Below, in pieces: positions 1 to 4,880 of a stretch of DNA of 5,982 nucleotides. Under the pieces are notes generated by a model. That model had not been told where the DNA came from, did not search any database, and worked only from the letters and a program-made list of their open reading frames with translations. Location: the NCBI GenBank assembly GCA_004366195.1, contig SIRV01000141.1:1-5982 (forward strand). The letters are read 5' to 3'. The translations under genes and the position numbers were made by a program. Position 1 is the first letter of the stretch; each line of letters begins with the position of its first letter. The DNA comes from Actinomycetota bacterium (GTDB lineage Bacteria > Actinomycetota > UBA4738 > HRBIN12).

Positions 1-473
1 CGCTCCAGGCCGAGCAGGTCCATCGTCATCTGGCACGGGATCAGCCGCGCCCCGAGATCCCTGGCCAGCCCGAGCAGCTCCTCCGGGGCGGCGACCTTGT
101 GGTCGGCGGCGAGCTTGCGGAGCATCGCGGCACCGGCCCCGGCGAAGTGGTACCGGGAGAGCTTCGCCCGCTCCGCCGAGCCGGGGTTCAGCACCGACAT
201 CATCTTCTGCATCCAGTTCTCGCCGGTGATCCGCACCTCGGGCTTCACGATCGCGAACAGGCCCCAGAAGGTGAAGAACACGCTCACCTCCATCCCGCTC
301 GCCGCGGCGGTGCTCGCGAGGATCGTCGTCGGCCAGATGCGGTCGAGGTCCCCGCCCCAGGCGATGATGGTGAGCTTGTTCTTCTTCTCGACCCGTCGGC
401 GCTCGGCCTCCTCCAACGCGCGGACCCGCTCGAGCAGGTCGCCGAGACGCACCTCCTCCGTCGTGGCGCTCAC
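1..473 (-). CDS. DsrE2-like (DsrE/DsrF/DrsH-like) sulfur-transfer protein, 3' end cut by window edge
   Basis: 157 codons are visible from a GTG start. The start has AGGAGG five bases upstream, and this Shine-Dalgarno overlaps the tusA stop codon. Residues 8-32 are a charged, probably coiled-coil segment (LLERVRALEEAERRR). A Rossmann-like DsrE domain follows: KLTIIAWGGDLDRIWPTTILA (about 33-53), then the hydrophobic stretch MEVSVFFTFWGLFAIVK (61-77), and the family's C-terminal Cys motif IPCQMTMDLLGLE with Cys147 as the likely sulfur-carrying residue. Family members are usually about 160-170 residues, so only a few C-terminal residues should be missing. DsrE2-type proteins bind thiosulfate or persulfide sulfur and exchange it with TusA, and the gene lies 10 bp downstream of tusA, so the pair is almost certainly one operon. 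The hydrophobic segment suggests membrane association, as proposed for DsrE2. The physiological donor and acceptor cannot be told from this window. Confidence 0.92.
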   Translation of the reverse strand, partial: MSATTEEVRLGDLLERVRALEEAERRRVEKKNKLTIIAWGGDLDRIWPTTILASTAAASGMEVSVFFTFWGLFAIVKPEVRITGENWMQKMMSVLNPGSAERAKLSRYHFAGAGAAMLRKLAADHKVAAPEELLGLARDLGARLIPCQMTMDLLGLE

Positions 474-483
474 GGACGCCTCC

Positions 484-732
484 TCACGTCTTGCGGACCA
501 GGTACCGGAACGTGCCGTCCCACTCCGAGGCCTCCAGCAGCTCGTTGCCGGTCAGCGTCGCCCACGCCGGCACGTCGGAACGGGAGCCGGGGTCCGTGGC
601 GAGCAGTTCGAGCACGTCCCCCGGCTTCGCGTCCTTCAGGGCGCGGGCGAGGGAGACGAGCGGTCCCGGGCAGGACTGGCCGCGGGCGTCGATGATGGTG
701 GTGACGCTGTCGGATGCGACGCTGGTGGACAT
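484..732 (-). CDS. tusA: TusA family sulfur-carrier protein
   Basis: An 82-residue protein of the usual TusA size. Its diagnostic CPxP motif, DARGQSCPGP, puts the sulfur-accepting cysteine at residue 21. The rest fits the compact beta-alpha-beta fold: a helix LVSLARALKDAKPGD, a strand VLELLATDPGS, and the second helix region DVPAWATLTGNELLEA. The ATG at 732-730 was chosen because GGAGGT lies seven bases upstream and the CPxP then falls at the normal distance from the N terminus. The frame stays open further upstream, but that extension is proline/arginine-rich, resembles no TusA, and has no ribosome binding site. TusA proteins carry persulfide sulfur in the cytoplasm for tRNA thiolation, molybdenum-cofactor work or sulfur oxidation. 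The DsrE2-like gene 10 bp downstream points to a sulfane-sulfur relay pair. Transcription probably starts about 150 nt upstream, giving a long structured leader that may control expression. Confidence 0.96.
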   Translation of the reverse strand: MSTSVASDSVTTIIDARGQSCPGPLVSLARALKDAKPGDVLELLATDPGSRSDVPAWATLTGNELLEASEWDGTFRYLVRKT

Positions 733-772
733 GATCTGGACCTCCGGTGTCGGCTGGCGTGGGTCTGCGGAT

Positions 773-818
773 CCCGGTGCCTGGGCGCGGCCTAGCGGCC
801 CGCGCCGGGCACCCCGGG
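773..818 (-). promoter_or_regulatory. GC-rich stem-loop in the tusA leader, attenuator candidate
   Basis: Read on the minus strand, an inner hairpin at 806-784 pairs GGCGCGGGCC with GGCCGCGCC around a GCTA loop (nine pairs, one bulged G). An outer stem, CCCGG and TGCC (818-814, 811-808) with GGCA and CCGGG (781-773), encloses it. Together they form a nearly continuous long stem. The left arm starts at the base right after the third clustered Cys codon of the upstream short frame, and the stop codon of that frame (TAG, 794-792) overlaps the inner loop. No T-run follows, so any effect would be by Rho, pausing or altered translation of tusA, whose Shine-Dalgarno lies 28 nt past the stem. Pairing was checked by eye only. 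Confidence 0.45.
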
Positions 819-878
819 ACAGCAGCATCGGCAGGGGATCATGATCCCCACGAGCCCGCGGCACCGCGTCCTGATCAT
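792..878 (-). CDS. Cysteine-rich leader peptide candidate upstream of tusA (28 aa)
   Basis: A 28-codon frame, ATG at 878-876 to TAG at 794-792, lies wholly in the tusA leader. It has five cysteines, at residues 6, 16, 18, 19 and 20. The second half reads MIPCRCCCPGVPGAGR, with three consecutive Cys codons TGC-TGC-TGT. The ATG is 11 bases after a TAGCAT -10 element, so translation would be leaderless or nearly so; no Shine-Dalgarno is present. Poly-cysteine short ORFs before sulfur-metabolism operons are established in mycobacteria as cysteine-responsive attenuators, and this frame has the expected position, size and composition. It is too short for statistics: TGC codons are common in GC-rich DNA, and the same frame is open further upstream without an additional start nearby. 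Its product probably has no function of its own. Confidence 0.5.
   Translation of the reverse strand: MIRTRCRGLVGIMIPCRCCCPGVPGAGR
834..849. repeat. Perfect 16-bp palindrome in the tusA leader
   Basis: GGGGATCATGATCCCC is perfectly self-complementary and lies 102 bp before the tusA start, inside the Cys-rich leader frame (codons 10-15). It could be a protein-binding site or, in RNA, a small hairpin with GGGGA/TCCCC arms. The downstream half read on the minus strand, GATCCC (840-835), is also complementary to GGGATC at 775-770 beyond the Cys codons, so two mutually exclusive pairings are possible. Confidence 0.55.
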
Positions 879-918
879 TGCAGGTGCAAATGCTACCGCG
901 ACGGTGGACTTCTCGCAA
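878..918 (-). promoter_or_regulatory. Probable promoter of the tusA-dsrE2 operon with overlapping dyad
   Basis: On the minus strand TTGCGA (918-913) and TAGCAT (895-890) are separated by 17 bp. Each matches four of six consensus bases of a primary-sigma promoter. The expected start of transcription is around 882-884. The inverted repeat TTGCA-GG-TGCAA (878-889) covers that position, immediately after the -10 box, where a repressor would act. The dyad matches no operator I can name with confidence; I do not see the Nur, Fur or canonical ArsR spacing. The promoter call rests on sequence match alone. Confidence 0.45.
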
Positions 919-956
919 CGGGCGGGCCGATGCTGTTCCCGCGGCCTCCCGCCGTG

Positions 957-962
957 TATCGT
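957..962 (+). promoter_or_regulatory. -10 element for the RTX gene, leaderless start
   Basis: TATCGT fits the TANNNT pattern and ends six bases before the ATG at 969, so the transcript would begin at or next to the start codon. This agrees with the lack of any Shine-Dalgarno before that ATG. No recognisable -35 lies 16-19 bp upstream. Confidence 0.4.
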
Positions 963-968
963 CGGCTC

Positions 969-2231
969 ATGCGCGCCCGTGCCGGCCTCCGCCGCGTCGG
1001 AGCGATCGCCCTCGCGCTCGGGCTCCCGGCCCTCGTCGCCTCCTCGGCGAGGGCGCAGGCCGTCTGCAGCTTCGACGCCGCGACCGCCACGGTCCAGGTG
1101 ACGCTGGCCGGCGGCGCGCCAGCGACCATCGCCCGCGACGGGAACGCGATCGCCGTCGACGGTGCGCCCTGCGGCGGAGCGACGGTGAACAACACCGACA
1201 CGATCGCGGTGACGGGCTCCGGGGCCGGACTGGAGGACGACCTCACCCTGGACCTCTCCGGCGGGTCGTTCGCCCCGGGGAAGACCGATGAGGGCGACGA
1301 CGACCCCGAGATCGAGCTCGCCATGGATCTGCCCGGTGGCGGGGTCCTCCGGATCGCGGGGGGACCCGGCGCCGACGTGCTCGCGCTCGGCACGGCGGGA
1401 GCCAACCTGAACGCCGACGAGGCCGTCCCCGACGTCGACGTCACCCTCGCGGGCCCCGCGGCCTGGGAGCTCGCCGGCCGTCAGGGCCCCGACGTCCTGC
1501 GGATCACCGGCGGCGCGGGCACGGGCGCCCCCGCGACGGGCGTGACGGTCGATGGCGGCACCGGCGCCGACCTCGTGGTGGCCGGCGGCGGCGGGTCCGA
1601 CCTCGACGGCGGAGGCGGGAACGACACGCTGAGCTACGCGGCGGCCTCGGCCGTCAGGGCCGATCTCTCGAAGGGAACGGCGAGGCCCGCCGGCGCCGCC
1701 CACGATGTCCTCGCGGGGTTCGAGAACCTCATCGGCTCGCCCGGGGCCGACCTGCTCGTGGGGGACGGCGCCCCGAACCGGGTCGAGGGCGGCGGGGGCC
1801 GGGACGTGCTCGACGGGCGCAGGGGGGACGACGTGCTGAAGGGCGGCAAGGGGCGCGACGCCGTGGACATGCGGGACGCGCCCTCCGGCGTGACCGTGAA
1901 CCTCAGGACCGGCGCGGCCACCGGCTTCGGCAGGGACACGCTCCTCGGGATCGAGGACGTCGTCGGGACCGACCGGGCGGACGTGCTCATCGGCTCCGAG
2001 GGCGCGAACGAGCTCGTCGGCCGCGGCGGTCCGGACGCCCTCCGCGGGAACGCCGGTCGCGACCGGCTCGTCGGCGGGCTCGGCAACGACGTCCTCGAGG
2101 GAGGGCCCGACGCCGACACGCTGGAGGGGGGCAGGGGCCGGGATCAGCTGGACGGCGGCCTCGGGCGCGACACGTGCGCCCCCGGCCCCGACCCCGACGC
2201 CTGGACCGCCTGCGAGGTGGTGCGGCTCTAG
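969..2231 (+). CDS. Secreted RTX (hemolysin-type) calcium-binding repeat protein
   Basis: 420 residues. An N-terminal signal peptide (MRARAGLRRV, then hydrophobic GAIALALGLPALVASS, cleavage likely after ARA or AQA near residue 29-31) directs Sec export, unlike classic RTX toxins that use a C-terminal type I signal. Residues 33-190 are Asp/Gly-rich beta-type sequence of no recognised domain. From about 196 to 402 there are RTX nonapeptide-like repeats (GGxGxDxL), for example GGGGNDTL, GGGGRDVL, GGLGNDVL and GGRGRDQL, which form Ca2+-binding parallel beta-rolls. Two spacer modules, residues 229-264 and 308-342, share the pattern VxxxLxxG...DxLxGxExxxGxxxADxLxG and look like an internal duplication. 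The C terminus DTC...WTACEVVRL has two cysteines (403, 415) that may form a disulfide cap. The ATG at 969 gives a clean signal peptide; an ATG at 930 would bury it. The gene diverges from the sulfur operon and converges on sodX. Ligand and cellular role are unknown. Confidence 0.9.
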   Translation: MRARAGLRRVGAIALALGLPALVASSARAQAVCSFDAATATVQVTLAGGAPATIARDGNAIAVDGAPCGGATVNNTDTIAVTGSGAGLEDDLTLDLSGGSFAPGKTDEGDDDPEIELAMDLPGGGVLRIAGGPGADVLALGTAGANLNADEAVPDVDVTLAGPAAWELAGRQGPDVLRITGGAGTGAPATGVTVDGGTGADLVVAGGGGSDLDGGGGNDTLSYAAASAVRADLSKGTARPAGAAHDVLAGFENLIGSPGADLLVGDGAPNRVEGGGGRDVLDGRRGDDVLKGGKGRDAVDMRDAPSGVTVNLRTGAATGFGRDTLLGIEDVVGTDRADVLIGSEGANELVGRGGPDALRGNAGRDRLVGGLGNDVLEGGPDADTLEGGRGRDQLDGGLGRDTCAPGPDPDAWTACEVVRL

Positions 2232-2653
2232 CCCGCGAGCGTCGGCAGCGGAGGCCGACGCGAGCGCACCACCGACCAGCGCGAGGGCGGCCAGCACACG
2301 GCCACCACCCGGCCCCGGATCGCACCCACCTGGATCGGACCCAGCCGGCGGGAGTCCGTGGACCTCGCGGGGGCGTCGCCCTCGACCCAGCATCCCCCGG
2401 GACCGAGGACGCGAGCGTCGGGCGCGAGGTCGCCGGGTCCGGCCACGACGCGCTTCACGACCTCGAGGCCGTCCGGGCGCTCCAGCACGACGACCCATCC
2501 CCGCCGCGGCCGCCGCGCGCGGAGGACGAGCGCGAGGTCGCCGGAGCGCAGCGTCGGCGTCATGCTCTCGCCCCGCACCTCCACCAGGGAGGGTCGCCAT
2601 CGCGACCACGCCCACGCGCCGAGGGCGAGGGCGAGCGCGAGCCCCGGCCCCAC
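2228..2653 (-). CDS. sodX: Nickel-type superoxide dismutase maturation protease (S26 family)
   Basis: 141 residues from the GTG at 2653-2651. It begins with one membrane segment (GLALALALGAWAW, about 4-16). The S26 signal-peptidase core follows: VRGESMTPTLRSGDL with catalytic Ser30, EVVKRVVAGPGD with catalytic Lys67, and EGDAPARSTDSRRLGPI (91-107), the counterpart of the conserved GDN-SxDSR box. The size suits SodX, much smaller than LepB. SodX removes the short leader of the NiSOD precursor so that the N-terminal His can bind nickel, and sodN is the divergent neighbour. An in-frame ATG at 2716-2714 would add 21 residues before the membrane segment, has no Shine-Dalgarno, and would overlap the sodN start; the GTG has a modest GGAG four bases upstream and gives the normal family N terminus. 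The stop codon overlaps the RTX stop within CTAG (2228-2231). Confidence 0.92.
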   Translation of the reverse strand: MGPGLALALALGAWAWSRWRPSLVEVRGESMTPTLRSGDLALVLRARRPRRGWVVVLERPDGLEVVKRVVAGPGDLAPDARVLGPGGCWVEGDAPARSTDSRRLGPIQVGAIRGRVVAVCWPPSRWSVVRSRRPPLPTLAG

Positions 2654-2714
2654 GCAACTCCGACCCCGGTGGTAGGTTTCACTCGAACGACCGTCCGACG
2701 GGGAGGAGAGGACC
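2654..2714. promoter_or_regulatory. Divergent sodX/sodN control region
   Basis: This 61-bp gap must hold both start signals. For sodN, GGAGGA (2702-2707) is a strong Shine-Dalgarno seven bases before the ATG, and TAGGTT (2673-2678) is the best -10 candidate, though no good -35 precedes it. A weak dyad around TTCACTCGAA (2678-2687) sits just past that -10. I looked for the TTGCAA-N5-TTGCAA pattern of the nickel regulator Nur and did not find it. No convincing -10 for sodX is visible. Confidence 0.35.
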
Positions 2715-3110
2715 ATGCTGGAAGCTTGGAGGAAGTCCCGTCGGGTCGTCCACGCCCACTGCGACCTTCCCTGCGGCGTGTACGACCCCGCTCAGGCCCG
2801 GATCGAGGCCGAGTCCGTGAAGGCGATCCAGGAGAAGTACCAGGCGAGCGAGGACCCCGCGTTCCGCACCCGGGCCCTCGCCATCAAGGAGGAGCGGGCC
2901 GAGCTCGTGAAGCATCACCTGTGGGTGCTCTGGACGGACTACTTCAAGCCGGAGCACCTCGAGAAGTACCCGCAGCTCCACGAGCTGTTCTGGAACGCGA
3001 CGAAGGAGGCCGGGCTGGCCAAGAAGTCCGAGGATCCCGCCCAGGGCCAGAAGCTCCTCGACCTCATCGACGAGATCGCCAAGATCTTCTGGGAGACCAA
3101 GGCCGCCTGA
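2715..3110 (+). CDS. sodN: Nickel superoxide dismutase precursor
   Basis: 131 residues. A 14-residue leader, MLEAWRKSRRVVHA, precedes HCDLPCGVYDPAQARIEAES, the nickel-hook motif of NiSOD. After cleavage His15 becomes residue 1 and supplies the terminal amine and imidazole; Cys16 and Cys20 give thiolate ligands, and the main-chain amide of Cys16 completes the site. The mature part is 117 residues, as in the Streptomyces enzyme, and the remainder is a helical bundle (residues about 26-60, 80-95, 108-128) that assembles as a hexamer in the family. It converts superoxide to oxygen and hydrogen peroxide in the cytoplasm. All metal ligands are present, so the enzyme should be active if matured by the adjacent SodX. 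The ATG is fixed by GGAGGA seven bases upstream. A strong hairpin 14 bp after the stop suggests a single-gene transcript. Confidence 0.98.
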   Translation: MLEAWRKSRRVVHAHCDLPCGVYDPAQARIEAESVKAIQEKYQASEDPAFRTRALAIKEERAELVKHHLWVLWTDYFKPEHLEKYPQLHELFWNATKEAGLAKKSEDPAQGQKLLDLIDEIAKIFWETKAA

Positions 3111-3124
3111 GCCTCCGGCCACGT

Positions 3125-3168
3125 CCGACGTGCGAGCGGGGCCCCGCAGGGCCCCGCTCGCACGTCGG
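3125..3168 (+). terminator. Perfect 20-bp hairpin terminator of sodN
   Basis: The arms CCGACGTGCGAGCGGGGCCC (3125-3144) and their exact complement (3149-3168) are separated by the loop CGCA. All 20 pairs are Watson-Crick and 17 are G-C. No T-run follows, as is usual for terminators in high-GC actinomycetes. It starts 14 bp after the sodN stop and ends one base before the -10 box of the next gene, so it isolates that gene from sodN transcription. Confidence 0.85.
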
Positions 3169-3169
3169 G

Positions 3170-3175
3170 TACGCT
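3170..3175 (+). promoter_or_regulatory. -10 element of the YchF-like gene, leaderless start
   Basis: TACGCT (TANNNT) ends six bases before the GTG start at 3182. No Shine-Dalgarno precedes the GTG, consistent with a leaderless mRNA. A -35 would fall inside the terminator arm, and none is recognisable. The 9-mer GGGTACGCT recurs before lepB. Confidence 0.5.
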
Positions 3176-3181
3176 CGGGAC

Positions 3182-4159
3182 GTGAAGGAGATCGGGCTCG
3201 TCGGCGTCCCCTACAGCGGCAAGACCACCCTGTTCCGCGCGCTCACGCGCATAGGCACCCACGGCGGGCAGGCGAACCACGCCATCGTCCCGGTGCCCGA
3301 CCCGCGCCTCGCCGTCCTCGCGGAGCTGGAGCGCTCCCGGCGGATCGTGCCGGCCCAGGTCGGCTTCGTGGACGTGCCGGGCGGGATCTCGAGCGCCCAG
3401 GGCATCGCGCGCCTGCGCGAGGTCGATGCCCTCGCCATCGTCGTGCGCTGCTTCGGCCCCGACCAGCGGCCGGCGAAGGAGCTCGAGGAGGTCCGGACCG
3501 AGCTCCTCCTCGCCGACGCCACCGTCGTCGCCTCCGCCCTGGAGAAGGCCGAGAAGCGGGCCCGCGGGAAGCTCACGGACGAGGTGGCGGCGCTGCGCCG
3601 CGCGAACGAGGCCCTCGAGACCGAGATCTGGCTGCGCGAGGCCGGCCTGTCCCCCGAGGAGCAGCGCCATCTCCGAGCCCTCGCGCCGCTCACGCTGAAG
3701 CCGAGCGTGGTGATCGCCAACCTCGAGGAGGGCGCCGAGGTCCCGCCCGAGCTCCCGGAGGGAACGGTCGGGGTCTACGCGGCGATCGAGGCCGAGACCC
3801 TGGAGATGGACCCCGAGGAGGCCCGAGCCCTCCCCGCCGAGCGCGGCGTGCGCGAGCCCGGGCTGGAGCGCGTGATCGCCGCCTGCTACCGAGCCCTCGA
3901 TCTCGTCACCTTCCTCACCACCGGGGAGGACGAGACGCGGGCCTGGGAGGTGCGCCGCGGCGCGAAAGCGCCGGAGGCGGCGGGCGTGATCCACTCGGAC
4001 CTGGAGCGCGGCTTCATCCGCGCCGAGGTCGTCTCCTACGCGGACCTCGTGGCCGCCGGGTCGTTCGAGGCGGCCCGGCACCGGGGCAAGGTCCGCGTCG
4101 AGGGCAAGGACTACGAGGTCCGGGAGGGCGACGTGCTCCACATCCGGTTCGCCGTGTGA
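3182..4159 (+). CDS. Divergent YchF/OLA1-family P-loop NTPase with C-terminal TGS (DUF933) domain
   Basis: 325 residues; YchF proteins are usually about 363. The Walker A loop is GVPYSGKTT (8-16), the G3 motif FVDVPGG (62-68), and the base-recognition motif IANLEE with N180-L-E-E183. That NxxE form replaces NKxD and is the reason YchF prefers ATP to GTP. REVDALAIVVRCF (79-91) matches the YchF core. Residues about 119-150 form a charged helix, probably the coiled-coil arm. Residues about 240-325 are the TGS/DUF933 domain, ending VEGKDYEVREGDVLHIRF as in YchF. The GEGLGNKFL segment that normally follows G3 is missing and replaced by a short SSAQGIARL, so this looks like a paralogue and not the universal YchF. 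YchF/OLA1 proteins bind ribosomes and restrain antioxidant responses; its place beside sodN suggests, but does not show, an oxidative-stress role. The GTG was chosen because the P-loop then follows at once and a -10 lies six bases upstream. Confidence 0.88.
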   Translation: MKEIGLVGVPYSGKTTLFRALTRIGTHGGQANHAIVPVPDPRLAVLAELERSRRIVPAQVGFVDVPGGISSAQGIARLREVDALAIVVRCFGPDQRPAKELEEVRTELLLADATVVASALEKAEKRARGKLTDEVAALRRANEALETEIWLREAGLSPEEQRHLRALAPLTLKPSVVIANLEEGAEVPPELPEGTVGVYAAIEAETLEMDPEEARALPAERGVREPGLERVIAACYRALDLVTFLTTGEDETRAWEVRRGAKAPEAAGVIHSDLERGFIRAEVVSYADLVAAGSFEAARHRGKVRVEGKDYEVREGDVLHIRFAV

Positions 4160-4181
4160 GCAACGAGGGACGTCGGGAGGG

Positions 4182-4187
4182 TACGCT
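4182..4187 (+). promoter_or_regulatory. -10 element of lepB, near-leaderless start
   Basis: TACGCT lies in the 37-bp gap after the YchF-like gene, nine bases before the lepB ATG. The transcript would begin at or a few bases before the start codon. GGGAGG at 4175-4180 lies upstream of the -10 and is too far from the ATG (16 bases) to be a good Shine-Dalgarno. lepB may also be read through from the gene before it. Confidence 0.4.
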
Positions 4188-4196
4188 TAGGGCCCC

Positions 4197-4877
4197 ATGG
4201 CCGAGGGAGAGGACCTCGTCGGACGGGGTCCGGGGCTCGCGCTCGAGGAGCCGGACCCCGAGCAGCCGCGACGCCCGTCGCTCGCGCGTCGCGTCGTCGG
4301 CTCCACGCCCTTCCTCATCGCGCTCGCGCTCGTCGCCGCGCTCCTCATCAAGACCTTCCTCGTCCAGGCCTTCTTCATCCCCTCGGACTCCATGGAGCCG
4401 ACGCTCCATCGCGGGGACCGCGTGCTCGTGAACAAGCTCGCGTACCTCGGCGGTCACGTGGGCCGCGGCGACGTGATCGTCTTCGCCGACCCGAACGGCG
4501 CCCCGTCGCCGGCGCGCGGCGCGATCGGCGCCGTCCTCCACTGGCTCGCCGAGGGGCTCGGCGTCGCGCAGCCCGAGCGGGAGGACTACATCAAGCGTGT
4601 CGTGGGCCTGCCCGGTGAGACCGTCGAGATCCGCGACCGGACGGTGCACGTGGACGGGCGGCCGCTCGAGGAGCCCTACCTCACCGACGAGGCCCGCTCC
4701 TGCAACCAGGACTTCGGGCCGGTGACGGTGCCCCCCGACGCGCTGTTCGTCCTCGGCGACAACCGGTGCAACTCGGCCGACTCCCGCTTCGGGCTCGGCT
4801 TCGTGCCGGTGGACGCCGTCGTCGGCCGCGCCTTCGTCATCGTGTGGCCGCCGGCGGACCTGGGCGGCCTGGGGTAG
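4197..4877 (+). CDS. lepB: Type I signal peptidase
   Basis: 226 residues. A charged, disordered N-terminal tail (1-32) precedes a single membrane anchor, FLIALALVAALLIKTFLVQAFF (39-60). The S26A boxes follow in order: IPSDSMEPTLHRGDRVLVNKL with nucleophile Ser65, RGDVIVF (90-96), YIKRVVGLPGE with general base Lys133, and LGDNRCNSADSRFGLGFV (186-203). These are all the catalytic elements of a bacterial leader peptidase, so it should be active at the outer face of the membrane, cutting signal peptides of Sec and Tat substrates such as the RTX protein encoded upstream. The insert at about 100-125 between the Ser and Lys boxes is modest. It is clearly distinct from the small SodX protease 1.5 kb away. 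Its stop lies three bases from the converging ATPase gene if the frameshift there is corrected. Confidence 0.96.
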   Translation: MAEGEDLVGRGPGLALEEPDPEQPRRPSLARRVVGSTPFLIALALVAALLIKTFLVQAFFIPSDSMEPTLHRGDRVLVNKLAYLGGHVGRGDVIVFADPNGAPSPARGAIGAVLHWLAEGLGVAQPEREDYIKRVVGLPGETVEIRDRTVHVDGRPLEEPYLTDEARSCNQDFGPVTVPPDALFVLGDNRCNSADSRFGLGFVPVDAVVGRAFVIVWPPADLGGLG

Positions 4878-4880
4878 GGC

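Noticed and set aside
97..795. Plus-strand frames opposite the DsrE2-like gene and tusA.
   Set aside because: Both genes on the minus strand have diagnostic motifs and ribosome binding sites; the plus-strand products have none.
733..918. N-terminal extension of tusA to an ATG at 918.
   Set aside because: The added 62 residues are Pro/Arg-rich, unlike TusA, and would start upstream of the predicted transcription start. The internal ATG at 732 has a strong Shine-Dalgarno.
747..968. N-terminal extension of the RTX frame, including a plus-strand Cys cluster CRCKC at about 876-894.
   Set aside because: It would place 74 residues before an obvious signal peptide, and it covers the divergent promoter. 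The plus-strand Cys codons are a by-product of the TGCAGGTGCAA dyad and are on the wrong strand for the sulfur operon.
1540..2180. Tandem DNA repeats within the RTX region.
   Set aside because: The GGCGG-type repetition follows from the Gly/Asp codons of the protein repeats; no exact long DNA repeat is present, so no separate repeat feature is called.
792..2657. A 621-codon frame on the minus strand opposite the RTX gene and sodX.
   Set aside because: Its composition is Arg/Ala/Gly/Val-rich with no domain, it is antisense to two convincing genes, and GC-rich DNA commonly leaves such frames open. Only its last 28 codons, in the tusA leader, have independent support.
2654..2716. ATG at 2716 as the start of sodX.
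   Set aside because: It has no Shine-Dalgarno, overlaps the sodN start codon, and adds residues before the membrane segment that the family does not have.
2174..3181. Long plus-strand frame continuous with the YchF-like gene, running across sodX and sodN.
   Set aside because: It crosses sodN in a different frame and the 20-bp terminator, and it encodes low-complexity sequence. The P-loop at residue 8 after the GTG at 3182 marks the true N terminus.
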